Assembly (NCBI GenBank): GCA_016987375.1
Contig: PJRA01000353.1
Span: forward strand, 214,273-278,272
DNA from: Brachionus koreanus
Lineage: Eukaryota > Rotifera > Eurotatoria > Ploima > Brachionidae
Direction: 5' to 3'
DNA: 64,000 nucleotides
A program made the position numbers and the translations under genes. This document shows, in pieces, positions 47,957-59,193 of the stretch (within the stretch, counting starts at the first letter, position 1; every line of letters begins with the position of its first letter). The notes below the pieces were generated by a model, which saw only the letters and a program-made list of their open reading frames with translations, made no database searches and was not told the origin of the DNA.

Positions 47957-50900
47957 TCAAGTATAAATTTTAACTTCATTTTCAGAAATAAGTTTGGATG
48001 TTTCGTTAATTGGAATAACAAGATCTTCTTTTTGATGAGTTTTCTAAAAAAAGAAGAGTAAATTTGAAAAATGAATTATTTAATAACTAGACTAAATTTA
48101 CGTGTTCTTGTTTTTTGGAATTTAAATTTTTAATCATCTTAAAACTAGAAAATGTGATTAAAAATCCTCCAATTGTTGCTATTAAAATTGGAATAACTGT
48201 CACAATCTTCACATAAAATGCAACCGTTTTAAGTTGATTTCTTGTATCGGCATCTAAAGCCAATGCCTTTTAACATTAAGGATAATTTCTTACCATAAAT
48301 ATTTAATAAAAAGAATTACTTCATCAAACCAGACAACTGGAAAAAGAACTGGTTTAACATTTTTAACTAAACTAAATTTATGTTTATTTAAATTGATTCT
48401 TTGATATTTAGTTTAATACTTGATTTTATCATGTTGCAAAAGATAAAAACTTATTTGTAGTCTGATATTTCCTCCTAAAGGTACTGAAGTGGTCTTTATT
48501 TGATATTAAATAATCAAATTTAGCTATTTTGAATTTTAAAAATAGAAAACTCACTGGTTCAAAATGAATAACAAAATCATGAATAGATTGATCTGGACTT
48601 AAACCTTTCAAATCAGTAAGAAACTTTGGATCAGCATTTAAAAAATGAGGCTGTGATATATAACCCGAAATACCTTAAAAAAAGAGATGAAAGTTAAAAA
48701 ATAGAAAAAATATATAATCCTTTAGTAACCTCCATAACATGAGCTAATATTCAAAACTCCATTTCCAAGACAAGTATCTTCACAAAATCCTTCTTTTTCC
48801 AAGTCGTAAAAAATATCTGGTGTTAAATGAAAATCATATGTGTTTACACCGGCGATGTTGTTTTCTTTTAAATAAGAGAGATGATATGATCTGTAAAAAA
48901 AAATCAACATATAGTTTTTCTTTTTTAGAAATATCTTTCAGAAAAAAATGTTTTTTTACCTGCACATGTCCGGATTAAATGAATAGACTTTTTTATTTCG
49001 AGTCAAAAATGGTGGATAAAATGTTCCATCAGTTCCATTGATTAGATTAGCATTGTCCGAATACCAGAAATTTAGTTTTCTTGTAAAAAATATAAAAATT
49101 TTCATAATTTTTTATTTTTAATTAGGATACTATTCTCCGTTCCAAGAAAAAAATTGCAGTTAATTAAGTTAATAATTGTATAAAAAAAAATTTCCAAAAA
49201 TAATTACCAGATTGGCATTTACTAATTAACTAACCTTATCCCCTTGTTCAATATTGCAGCATCACAATTTGACTTTGGCAACGCAATAAATATAATCTGG
49301 CTCATGAAAAGTTATATAGTAATAGTTATATAGTTTTATATTATTAATATTTAAAAAATTAATATTAATATTAAAAATTCTTAAATTAAGCTGCCTGTGT
49401 CAAAGTTGTGTTTAAAAAAAGTTTAAATAAGACAGAAAAAAAAGTCAAATAATTAAAAAAAATTTGTAATTTTTATATGTTAATTTTTCAAGGTAAAGGT
49501 ATTTTTTAAAATAAAACTAAAAAGAAAAAAAACTAGATTATAAGATAGAATTTCATATTTAAGATTTTATAAAGATTTAAAAAAAGACTGAAAAATTATT
49601 AATTATTTTACTTTCTTGGATATTTTCAGACTTTTTTTCAGAAAATTTCATATTTTTATTTATCTAATCAAAAATTCTATCTAAATAATTAATTTGAGTA
49701 AGTTTTTTTAATTTTCCGAAATAATGCACATAAAATTTAAAAAAAGATGAAAATGTAAAATTAAATTCATTCTGCAAAAAAAACGAGATAGACTTGGAAA
49801 AAAAGAATACTATACTTAAACATCTTAAATTTTCATGAAAAATGCCGGGTTTCAAATTGAATTTTAGTTTTTTTTTAAATCGAAATAATATATAATTCTA
49901 TATTTTTTAATAACGTAATCATCCGAATTTAGTGACATGTCACTAAAATATTTAATGACATGTCACAAATGAACCTTTTACATGTTATAACAGAGTGTCA
50001 CTAAAATAGAGTACTCTATTTTAAAGACATGTCACTAAATTCGGAGAATTACGTTAATATTATATTATGAAATAATATAATATTATTAAAAAATATATAA
50101 TTCTTTAAAGAGGTTAATTTAAAAATGTTTGGTTACTTTTAATTTAAACAAAAAATTCCAAAATATCTTCAAAAGTACGTGAAAACTGGTAATTTTTTCT
50201 TATCGTTGATTTATCATTTGGACGAACCTAGGGATTCATGCCAAATTTAAACCAAACCAAAAAAATACCATAAAGAAACAAATACCAAAAGCTTAAATAA
50301 GAAACTAATACAAAATATTTATTTTAGAAGTTTACACCATTAGCTTATTTAACGAATTTAGTACCATGCAGAAAATTAAGAAATTAATTCCAAAACATTT
50401 TAATACTAAAGGAATGAAATGCCAACAAGAAATTAGGACTACTTAATTCTTGAAAAATCTAATACCAATAAAATCAAGTCAAGGATCAAACTGAAAAAAC
50501 AAAGAGAAATTATTTAAATTAAAAAAAAGTCAAACAATTAACTAATCTAAGTTATTGATTTATCAATCGTAAAGAAGCTTCAAAAGATATAATAAAATAT
50601 AAAGAGCTAATAAAAAAAGAACATCTTTAAAGATAAAATATCATTAAAGCATATTGAATTAATTTTAAACTGAAAAACGAGTTAAATAAAGCTAATCAAT
50701 AAATAAGCCATAGTTTGACTAAGCGAAAGAATATGTAAGATGTATTGAGCCTTTTAAAATTAGGGTAAATTTGTTATATGGAATTGTGATAAAAGGGTAA
50801 ATTATTGGGCTAACTAAAAATAAAGATTCTTATTTTAAAACCTATTGCTTATGGAATTACAAAATTAAAATAAACAAGAGTAGGTGTTAAACTTATATAT

Positions 50901-51944
50901 TAAAATCTCATAAAAAAAACGTAAAAGTTTCAGAAATTCATAGTTCCTTATGATAAAAAGTGCATAAAAGTAGGAGTTAAGAGAGAATTTCAAATTCAAT
51001 ACTCACATATTTTAATTTTATTTTGATTTTGAACAAAAAATTAAATTATTAATCTTACTCTACTCCGTTCCATGAAATAATTTTTGCTACATTTTCAGCT
51101 GAATCATAACCAGTCATCATAGTATAATTTTGCCATTCAGTACCATTTTCCTTATTAAAAAATAGATGAAATCAAGTTATTTGATTATATTTTATTTGAA
51201 TTTACTCCATTTATTAAACTAAATTTGTCATCTTTGATTACTTTTGGCAAAAATGTCTTGGCAAGCTTCATCAATGGGTCCTCATAACCAGATATTAATT
51301 CACCGACAGTTTTAGTTTCAAAAAGCTTTGTGCCCAAAAAAGCCAGTAAAGAATTGACTAAAGCAGGTCCAAGTTCTTTAAATCTACTTCGAACTGTTTG
51401 CTCAATCATTCCCTAGAAAAAAGTTCAAAATAAAGCTGTTTAACTTGTAATAATAGTTATTTGATTTACAATCGCTGGAATGTTTAGAAATGTTATCTTA
51501 TCAGTTTCAAGTCCAGCTGATAGAGAAGGCTCAAATTTTAAAGTGACCACTGGAGAGAATCGGACTTCATTTGGACCCAAAAATTCCACATGATGTTTTT
51601 CCCATTTTTCACTATAAACATAAGGTCCAAGTTGATCAAGTTGAGGCTTTTCGCCTCTTTCTATTTCCTGAGGATTTTTCACATTGAACAAATAGTATTT
51701 GCGATAAATTGTTGCTGGAGGATCAGTCCAAAATTTGAATGCGCTTGAATTTTTTTGAATTATTACATTCTAAATTTCAAAATTTTTTTTCAAAAATAGA
51801 ACAAACATAAATTAAATTTACTTCGTGAATTTTTTTTTTGACCATAGACTCTGAGAAAAAAAAAGTGATCACAGCTGTGGATATTAATCCAAATCCAGAC
51901 AACAGAAGAACAAAATTCAGGCAAGAAATTTTTTGGTTTTTCAT
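47957..51944 (-). CDS. CD36/LIMP-2/SCARB family receptor, gene D
   Basis: Eleven exons (51944-51822, 51769-51470, 51412-51206, 51150-51059, 49079-48960, 48890-48730, 48673-48555, 48493-48420, 48371-48320, 48266-48102, 48043-47957) give 499 aa. The start MKNQKISC is chosen because the matching Met of gene F has no usable upstream frame and a TATATATAAG lies about 40 bases before it; an upstream in-frame ATG exists at 52022. There is an N-terminal membrane segment at about residues 10-31 and a second in exon 10. Hallmarks: WTDPP, LGPYVYSEKWEK, FEPSLSAGLETD, SGYEDPLMKL, DGTFYPPF, DMCR, CLGNGVLNISSCYGG, SQPHFLNADPKF. Exons and most introns are nearly identical to gene F, except intron 4 (1979 nt here) and the last exon. 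SOUL gene G starts about 400 bases upstream on the other strand. Confidence 0.85.
49080..51058 (-). other. long intron 4 of gene D
   Basis: 1979 nt, against 315 nt in gene F. It contains a decayed exon-4 end at about 49131-49152 (minus strand TTTCTTGGAACGGAGAATA then GTATCC), 51 bases before exon 5, and a small palindromic element at 49912-50055. The remainder is A/T-rich with no recognised gene. Confidence 0.6.
49912..50055. mobile_element. 144-bp palindromic MITE-like element
   Basis: Its ends are inverted repeats of about 30 bases: AACGTAATCATCCGAATTTA plus GTGACATGTC on the left, and the counterpart GACATGTCAC plus TAAATTCGGAGAATTACGTT on the right. Further internal copies of GTGACATGTC occur in both orientations. 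The T/A-rich flanks are also roughly palindromic. No coding capacity. Confidence 0.6.
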
Positions 51945-52342
51945 TTTTAGCAAATTTAATGTGAAATTTGAAAAATATTTTCTTATATATATTTTAATTC
52001 TTATAAGTTGTTGAGTTATCAATCATTATTTTTTCTTTTAACGTGAGTAAAGCAAAAAAAAATCTTAAAATAAAATTTTATCTATAATTAAATATGCTCT
52101 ATTATTTAACATGATTACTTAATTGTTTTCTTCAAACTTAAATTTCTTAGAAAATATTCTTGACCTAAGATTTAAAAAAGTAAATGCATTATTATCTAAA
52201 TAAATGTTTTCTCCTTTAAATACAAACTTTGAACAAATATTTTTATTTTAAAAACACTTAGACAAATTTATAAATAAAGAATTTTTTCAAACTTAGCATA
52301 AATACATTAAATTTAAAATTTTTGAATTTACTCTGATTTAGA

Positions 52343-53251
52343 ATGGTTTTTGGAACTTTTAAGACAATTTTTAATCTTGGCAAAAATGTGTGTTTCGACT
52401 CTTCGGTTCCTTTTTTTAAAGTTATAGACAAAAATCAAGTAAAAAATAGTAAATCGGTAAAATGAAAATAATTTTATATTTTTAAATTTTCATATTTTTA
52501 GAATTTTTTTGTGCAATCTTTCAGAAAATTAAAAACGCTCTATCAAATTATTTGGTAAACAAAAATAAAATTAAAAAATTTCTTTAATGTTGCACAAAAA
52601 TCTAAAAATACAAAAATGTAAAAATATAAAATTATTTTCATTTTGCCTAGTAAATCACTTTAAGAATATTTTTATTTTTTTTTAAATAAAAGGATGTTGA
52701 GACAAGAATATATGAAAAAAATAAATTTATAGTATTAAAATCCTTAATTGATTCAATGAATGATTCTGATGAAATAGTCAGTCAAATTTGGAGGCTAATG
52801 AAATACACTCAAGGAGAAAATAAAGCTAAAATTAACATGAAATTTTATATGCCTGTTTTTGTTGCAATAGAAGAGTTAAATGAAAAAGAGTGTGAAATTA
52901 AACTTATGGTTTCTTTACCGAATGAATACCAAAATGAAAACGCAGACCCACCCGAGCCGACTGATAAAGAAATTTTTTTTGAAATACTTGAAGAATTTCA
53001 ATGTTATGTAAGGTAACAATATTTGTAAAAAAATCAAAATTATTTTTTTTTAATGAAATTAAATAAAAAGAGCTTTTTCTGGATATGCTAGCTCAGATAT
53101 TTTTCAATCAGAAGCTCTTAATTTAAAGGATTCATTGAGAAAAATGGGAAAATCAATTATTAATAGCAAATGCATTTGTGTCTCGTATGATCCTCCTTAT
53201 AAAACTTTCAATAGACGCAATGAAGTTATTTTGATTTCTGTTCAAAATTAA
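52343..53251 (+). CDS. SOUL / heme-binding family protein, gene G
   Basis: Three exons (52343-52438, 52693-53012, 53071-53251) give 198 aa. SOUL proteins are small cytosolic proteins that bind heme or porphyrins. The N terminus MVFGTFKT..N, the VETRIYEKNKFIV strand, IWRLMKYTQGENKAKINMKFYMPV (the family's F..L..YI.G.N.....I.MT.PV block) and the end, CICVSYDPPYKTFNRRNEVILI (like ...Y.PP...LNR.NEV.L), match the family across its length. Exon 1 has the same 96-nt length as gene H. Intron 1 is enlarged to 254 nt by a TIR element; in gene H it is 52 nt. The gene is divergent from CD36-family gene D with about 400 bases between starts. AATAAA lies about 80 bases after the stop. Confidence 0.82.
52457..52647. 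mobile_element. TIR element in gene G intron 1
   Basis: Inverted arms of about 60 bases (52457-52517 and 52588-52647) with AAAATGAAAATAATTTTATA at the left and its complement at the right, plus TGTGCAAT against GTTGCACA at the inner ends. A partial second copy lies at 47400-47553. The host intron without it would be about 60 nt, close to the 52 nt of gene H. Confidence 0.6.
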
Positions 53252-54161
53252 TGCCTTAAGAATTTGAAATTTTTTTATTTATAAATTTTTAAATTGGATT
53301 TTTAAAAGACATATGACTCAGATAATGTTAAAAATAAATAAAGCTATCACTTTTAAAAGTTTTTTTTTATATTTTTAAATTAGGCTATTTAAAAGAAATT
53401 CAGTTATTTGAAAAATAATTGATTAGTATTCTTAGTTAAAGAGTTTTTGGTATTGATGATTGTTAAAAACGAATGTTGTTAAGCTGAAATTGATTTTTGT
53501 AGCATCATTTAGTTTTCGGTTCTTATAACTAAATTAGTGTCGGGTCCAGTCAGGACCGCCAAAAATTGTGTTGGCCTCAATTCATGACCTCAAAAATGGT
53601 GGTAAAATTTTTTAGAATTTAATTTTTGATGGTCGTGTACAAAAATAAAATTCAAAAAGATTTCAAATATGAAAATTTGATGAATTAAAAAATTGAGCAA
53701 AAGAAAAAATAATAAAATTTTGAAAAAAATTTTTTCATCCCTGCAGCCATCAAGACGGCCAACACCAAGTTTTGGCGGTCCTGACCGAACCCGACATTAA
53801 CTAAGTGATAAGAACCCACTAGGGGTTCTAGTCTGGTTTACTTTTTTCTATTTAAAGAAAAATTTATTCAGTGTTTAGAATAGAACATTCGATTCAAAAA
53901 TCAATTGTAAAAATTTGAATTATTAAAAATCGATTTTTTTTCTAATTTTTGGGCAGCCATTACAATACTACTATTACTAAGATAAGAAATTTTATTTTTA
54001 AATTTTTTATCTCTTGATAGTTTTCTAAAAATAAATTTATCTCCTAAAAATGTGCTTGAAAAACGTTGAATAATTTTTAAATAAAGATATGATAAAACTA
54101 TGTAACATTTCTTATGAAATACAGGCATCAATGATATTAATAATAATAATAATAATAATAA
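53252..54161. other. intergenic with a TIR element
   Basis: Downstream of SOUL gene G. It holds the TIR element at 53518-53816 and an (AAT)n microsatellite at about 54135-54160 bordering the next transposon. No gene seen. Confidence 0.45.
53518..53816. mobile_element. 299-bp MITE with ~58-bp TIRs (TTAG family)
   Basis: The left end reads GGTTCTTATAACTAAATTAG then TGTCGGGTCC and GACCGCCAAAA. The right end carries the inverted equivalents GGCGGTCCTGACCG, ACCCGACATTAA and ATAAGAACC. Interior blocks resemble the element at 824-1033. No coding frame. Confidence 0.75.
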
Positions 54162-55346
54162 CCGGTGATGCATAAGTAAATGGACAAAAATTATAAGCGA
54201 ATATCTCAAAAAATAAAAATGATATTAAGTTCTGGTTTTTTTTNNNNNNNNNNNNNNNNNNNNNNNNNNNNNNNNNNNNNNNNNNNNNNNNNNNNNNNNN
54301 NNNNNNNNNNNNNNNNNNNNNNNNNNNNNNNNNNNNNNNNNNNNNNNNNNNNNNNNNNNNNNNNNNNNNNNNNNNNNNNNNNNNNNNNNNNNNNNNNNNN
54401 NNNNNNNNNNNNNNNNNNNNNNNNNNNNNNNNNNNNNNNNNNNNNNNNNNNNNNNNNNNNNNNNNNNNNNNNNNNNNNNNNNNNNNNNNNNNNNNNNNNN
54501 NNNNNNNNNNNNNNNNNNNNNNNNNNNNNNNNNNNNNNNNNNNNNNNNNNNNNNNNNNNNNNNNNNNNNNNNNNNNNNNNNNNNNNNNNNNNNNNNNNNN
54601 NNNNNNNNNNNNNNNNNNNNNNNNNNNNNNNNNNNNNNNNNNNNNNNNNNNNNNNNNNNNNNNNNNNNNNNNNNNNNNNNNNNNNNNNNNNNNNNNNNNN
54701 NNNNNNNNNNNNNNNNNNNNNNNNNNNNNNNNNNNNNNNNNNNNNNNNNNNNNNNNNNNNNNNNNNNNNNNNNNNNNNNNNNNNNNNNNNNNNNNNNNNN
54801 NNNNNNNNNNNNNNNNNNNNNNNNNNNNNNNNNNNNNNNNNNNNNNNNNNNNNNNNNNNNNNNNNNNNNNNNNNNNNNNNNNNNNNNNNNNNNNNNNNNN
54901 NNNNNNNNNNNNNNNNNNNNNNNNNNNNNNNNNNNNNNNNNNNNNNNNNNNNNNNNNNNNNNNNNNNNNNNNNNNNNNNNNNNNNNNNNNNNNNNNNNNN
55001 NNNNNNNNNNNNNNNNNNNNNNNNNNNNNNNNNNNNNNNNNNNNNNNNNNNNNNNNNNNNNNNNNNNNNNNNNNNNNNNNNNNNNNNNNNNNNNNNNNNN
55101 NNNNNNNNNNNNNNNNNNNNNNNNNNNNNNNNNNNNNNNNNNNNNNNNNNNNNNNNNNNNNNNNNNNNNNNNNNNNNNNNNNNNNNNNNNNNNNNNNNNA
55201 CAGAAAGTCCCATTCCCAAAAATTTTTTTTGCAATATTATAGCTAATTTTTAGTAGTTTATAAATAAATATATATATGATCCCCTGATCATTTGCATGAT
55301 CGGGCAAGTTAACTTAACTTTTGTCCATTTACTTATGCATCACCCG
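54162..55346. mobile_element. Tc1/mariner-like transposon spanning an assembly gap
   Basis: Inverted termini of 28 bases lie on either side of the gap: CCGGTGATGCATAAGTAAAT plus GGACAAAA (54162-54189) and the inverted counterpart (55319-55346), one mismatch apart. The total of about 1.19 kb, if the gap length is right, fits a small Tc1/mariner-type element. The transposase, if present, would be in the 956 unknown bases; the flanks show no readable catalytic motif. Confidence 0.6.
54244..55199. other. assembly gap (956 N)
   Basis: Unsequenced; it lies wholly inside the TIR-bounded element 54162-55346. Reading frames across it are artefacts of the N run. Confidence 0.95.
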
Positions 55347-55559
55347 TTAATAGTTATTATTCTACGGTACACTTAGTTTAGTTATTTTAAGTAATAAAAC
55401 AAAGCAAGAAGGATATTTTTGATTTTTCATTTTTATGAAAACTTTAAGAAATATTAAATTATAATTAAATGCTCTTCAAAGGTTATGTCCAACTATTTTT
55501 TTTTAATTCTAAAGATTTTTATCAAATGAAAACTTTTAAATAGTCGTTATACTAGCCTT

Positions 55560-56010
55560 CAGAGGAAAAACTCAAGGAGACCAGTCATTCACAATCAGAA
55601 TACTCTGCGTAAAGCTGTTGGGAGCATCCATAGCTTAACTTTACGCATCACAATCAATAATATTTCGTCATCTTAATTTGATTAGCAAAGCTGACTCAGT
55701 TATTCCTTATGATTTGACAAATTTCGATATTCAGCGATGCATTGAAATTTGTACTGAAAAAAGTAAGCTTTGATAAAAAGGTGATGTTGTGTGATTGGTG
55801 GAATTTCCATGCATTAATACTCAATGAACTTGTTTCTAGACAGTCGCAATTGGAACGCAATTTGAACAACTTGAACGAATCGTCCTTCCAAAAAGTCATC
55901 CAAAAGCTAGGTTATTCAGATAGACCTCAAGAAAACGCTAGACCTCATGCAGCTAAATAAACAATGGAATTGTGTGAATCGTACGAAAGAGGAATCGAAC
56001 TACAAGCTGA
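55560..56010 (+). pseudogene. mariner transposase remnant with internal deletion
   Basis: The plus strand reads TIFRHLNLISKADSVIPYDL and TNFDIQRCIEIC (the mariner segment before the first catalytic block). It then skips straight to KKVMLCDWWNFHALILNELV (second block start, normally KKVMLCIWWD.KGV.YYELL) and on to ENARPHAAK (normally HDNARPHTA). The part with the first catalytic Asp is deleted. A stop follows AAK, and ESYERGIELQADK resembles the C-terminal YERGI. It is inactive. Confidence 0.65.
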
Positions 56011-56352
56011 TAAATAAATATCAAGATGCAATCATTTCCTAAAAATTAATTATATCATTTTATTATTTAAATGATTCAATATTAATTATTGACAATTTAA
56101 GAATCAAGTTTATTTGAGAAACTAAAATCATTAACAAACATTAATATTTAAGCATTTTGATCAAATTGAGTTTTAACTATATATTAACAAAAAAAATCAC
56201 TTTTAATTAATTAGAATATTTTATTTGCAATAAAATTGAATAAAAGAGTATTTGTCAAGTTAAAAATTTCCAAATAAAAACGATCTGAAATAAAATACTA
56301 AAAAAAAGCCTACAAAAATAAAAATTTGTTGAAATTTAAAAATAATAGGATT

Positions 56353-58073
56353 TTAATTATCTTCTAAAAAATCAACTTTTTCTTCTAAAGAAATTTTTGA
56401 TTTTTTTAAAAAATAATTTTTTCTTATTAATCTTAAAGCAAAAGAAAATAAAGCAAAAAAAATTAAAAGAATTCCAGTTGAGACTATTGTAACGGGAATT
56501 ATGGTCACAAGTCTGACATAAAAAGCAACTTTTGAAAGCTCTTCAGTTGTTTGCGAATCGAGCTTAATTTCTTCGTCGAACCATATAACTGGTAACAAAA
56601 CTGGCTGAATATTTTTAACCAAACTTAAAATAAAATTAAAAAATTCAAGTTTACTTAATTTAAAAAATCTTCTTTCTCACTCTATATCTTTATTTGGTTC
56701 TAGGTAAAAATTTATTTGAAATCGTACATTTCCAGCTACAGGAACTCCAGTTGTCTTGATTAAACAAAAATTTATTTTAAATAAAAAAAGTTGATTTCAC
56801 AAATTAATATCTTTTAAATTACAGGTTCAAAATGTATCAAAAAATCATGGATGTCTTTATTTGGTTCTAATCCTTTTATTGATTTAACGAATTTTTCATC
56901 TGCGTTTAGAAAATGAGGCTGTGAGATGAATCCAGATACTCCACCATAGCAACTGCTTATGTTCAATACTCCATTACCCAAACATTTTCCATCACAAAAG
57001 CCTTCTTGTTCAAGTTTTGATGCTGAAAACAAATCTGAAGGAAAATGAAAATCATAGGTCTTAACTCCATTTATTTCGTTATCTCGCAAGTATTCAAGAC
57101 CATAGGATCGACACATTTCTGGACTGTATGATTCAATTATACTACTACGATTCAAATAAGGTGGATAAAATGTGCCATCAGTACCTGAGATTTGGTTAGC
57201 TTTTTCGCTATTCCAATAATTTAATTTTCTTTAGAATTAAAAAAAAATTTTATAAATATTTATATCACACTTAAAAAATTTACTTTAATCCATTCCAGCT
57301 AAAAACTTTTCCAATATTTAATGGATCTATAAAACCTGTATCAATAACATATCTTTGCCATTCAGTTCCATTATTTTTGACAATACTAAATTTACCATTA
57401 TTTTTTTTCGCTAATTCCATTAAAGGATCATCATATCCTGATATTAATTCTTTAATTGTTCTTTTAATGAATAATTCTGTATCAAAATGTTCCATTATGA
57501 AAACAGCCATTGTTTCCATTTTTTTTTTATTTATCATACCCTTTAAAATTAATTTTTTTTCTATTTATAAATTACTATTTTTTAACATAATTACTGTTGC
57601 TGGGATGTTCAAAAAGGTAATGACATCTGATTGATTTCCTTTTGATAATGATGGTTCAAAATAGATTTTTGTACTCTGGCTATAATTTAGTTTGTCTTTT
57701 TCAAAAAAATTTTCAATTTTCCTATGCCATTCTACTCTATACGTATAAGGACCCTTTTCTATTAATATTGGCTTTTTTCCATTTAACACTTCAACTGAGT
57801 TTTGAACATCGAAAAAATAATATTTTCTGTAAATAGCAGCCGGTGGATTTAATAGAAATTTAAGGGCTTTTGAATTGTTTTCTATTTTTAAATTCTAAAG
57901 AGATATGTTAAATCAATTTTAAGAGTTAAAATTAAGAAAATTACTTCGGATAGTTGAAAATGTATAATATAATTTGAAGAAAAATAGCCCACGATTGATG
58001 TCTTTATGAATAAAAAGCCTACAAAGCTGATTACAGGAATCCAATTTTTTTTTGAAACTTTCTTTTTCTCCAT
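56353..58073 (-). CDS. CD36/LIMP-2/SCARB family receptor, gene E
   Basis: Six exons (58073-57945, 57894-57595, 57540-57284, 57228-56823, 56754-56681, 56623-56353), with the same exon fusions as gene B, give 478 aa. Introns are 50-69 nt. Exons 4 and 5 and the first part of exon 6 are nearly identical to gene B in protein and DNA, while exon 1 (MEKKKVSKKNW...) is unrelated in sequence and exon 3 is shorter by 42 nt. There is an N-terminal membrane segment (about residues 12-32) and a C-terminal one in exon 6. Hallmarks: LLNPP, EKGPYTYRVEW, IYFEPSLSKGNQSD, SGYDDPLMEL, DGTFYPPY, EMCR, SQPHFLNADEKF. WLNPP of gene B is LLNPP here. No SOUL gene was found upstream. Confidence 0.86.
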
Positions 58074-59193
58074 TGAAATTTAGTGTAAAAATTCTAGTAT
58101 AAATTAAATTTTTTTTCAATTTTGAATAAATAAAAAAAATAAAAAAATTACTAAATTTTTAATTGTTTTCTTTTTTGCAGTCGACAGTCTTTTTAAATTA
58201 TATTGTGCTTTTCAGTCACTCATGAATTTCATACATAACTAATTAGAGTATTAAGCAATTAGATGTTAAAGAGAAAAATAATTTGGTTTGGCTTTATTAA
58301 ATTTGATGATTAAATGTAACTTTTTTTTGTCAATTAATATTTAAAAGATTTGAAAGCTAGACTTTTTGGAATCAAGTCATTATACTTAGAGGGAATCTAA
58401 AAATCTTTTAAAAAAAAATTTAGAGCTAAGCATTTTTTTGTTACTAAAATCTACATTATTGAATTTTTTTTTTCATAATTAATTTTAAAATTCTTACAAA
58501 TAAAGTATTTTGAGAAAAAAAAATTGCCAAATGAAAATTGATCAAAAAATTTTTGTATTTTAAGGTCATACTATTTATTTGATAGTAACTTTGGTAAAAT
58601 GCCTTGCAATGCCTTTCATACTTAATCATAATTTATTTATTTTATTTTTACACGCATTAGTGAAGATTGGAGCCTAGCCTAAAGTTGTCTTAATTGAAAA
58701 TGTTATGAAACGTGACTTTGAAATTATCTTTTGGTAATTATTCAATAAAAAAATTTTTTAACAAACTTAGGAAAATGCTTTTAGAAAAACAATTTTATTA
58801 ATTAGTGGTTCTAGTTATTTCTATTCAATTTACTCAATAAAAAAATAAATGAATTTTTTCTTTAATTCATTAAATATTCTAATAAATCAATTGACATTGT
58901 TCACTGACAATTTTCTTTTAAATTTTTCATCAGTTATGGTAAAATATCAGCTAATGTTTTCAATTTCATAAATTAGAAATTTTCAAGATTTTATTATTTG
59001 GTTAATTCAGAGTCAAAATTAGAAAATTCAATTTATGATAATTAAATTAAATTATAAAATATTTAACAAATATATTTTAATCAGAATAAATGAGAACAAC
59101 ACCTCGGAAAATTATTCAAGAAAAAAAAATTTAATTTTATTTAGTTATTTAAAAATTAAATTTTATACATAATAAGAAAAGTGTATCAAAAAA
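58074..59193. other. intergenic between genes E and F
   Basis: A/T-rich 5' flank of gene E and 3' flank of gene F. I looked for a divergent SOUL gene as seen beside D and F and found none. Confidence 0.45.

Noticed and set aside
54180..55307. Long frames of 340-360 codons across the gap
   Set aside because: They consist almost entirely of unknown bases; the open frame is produced by the N run.
58074..59193. A divergent SOUL partner for gene E
   Set aside because: No SOUL-like segment could be read on the plus strand in this interval.
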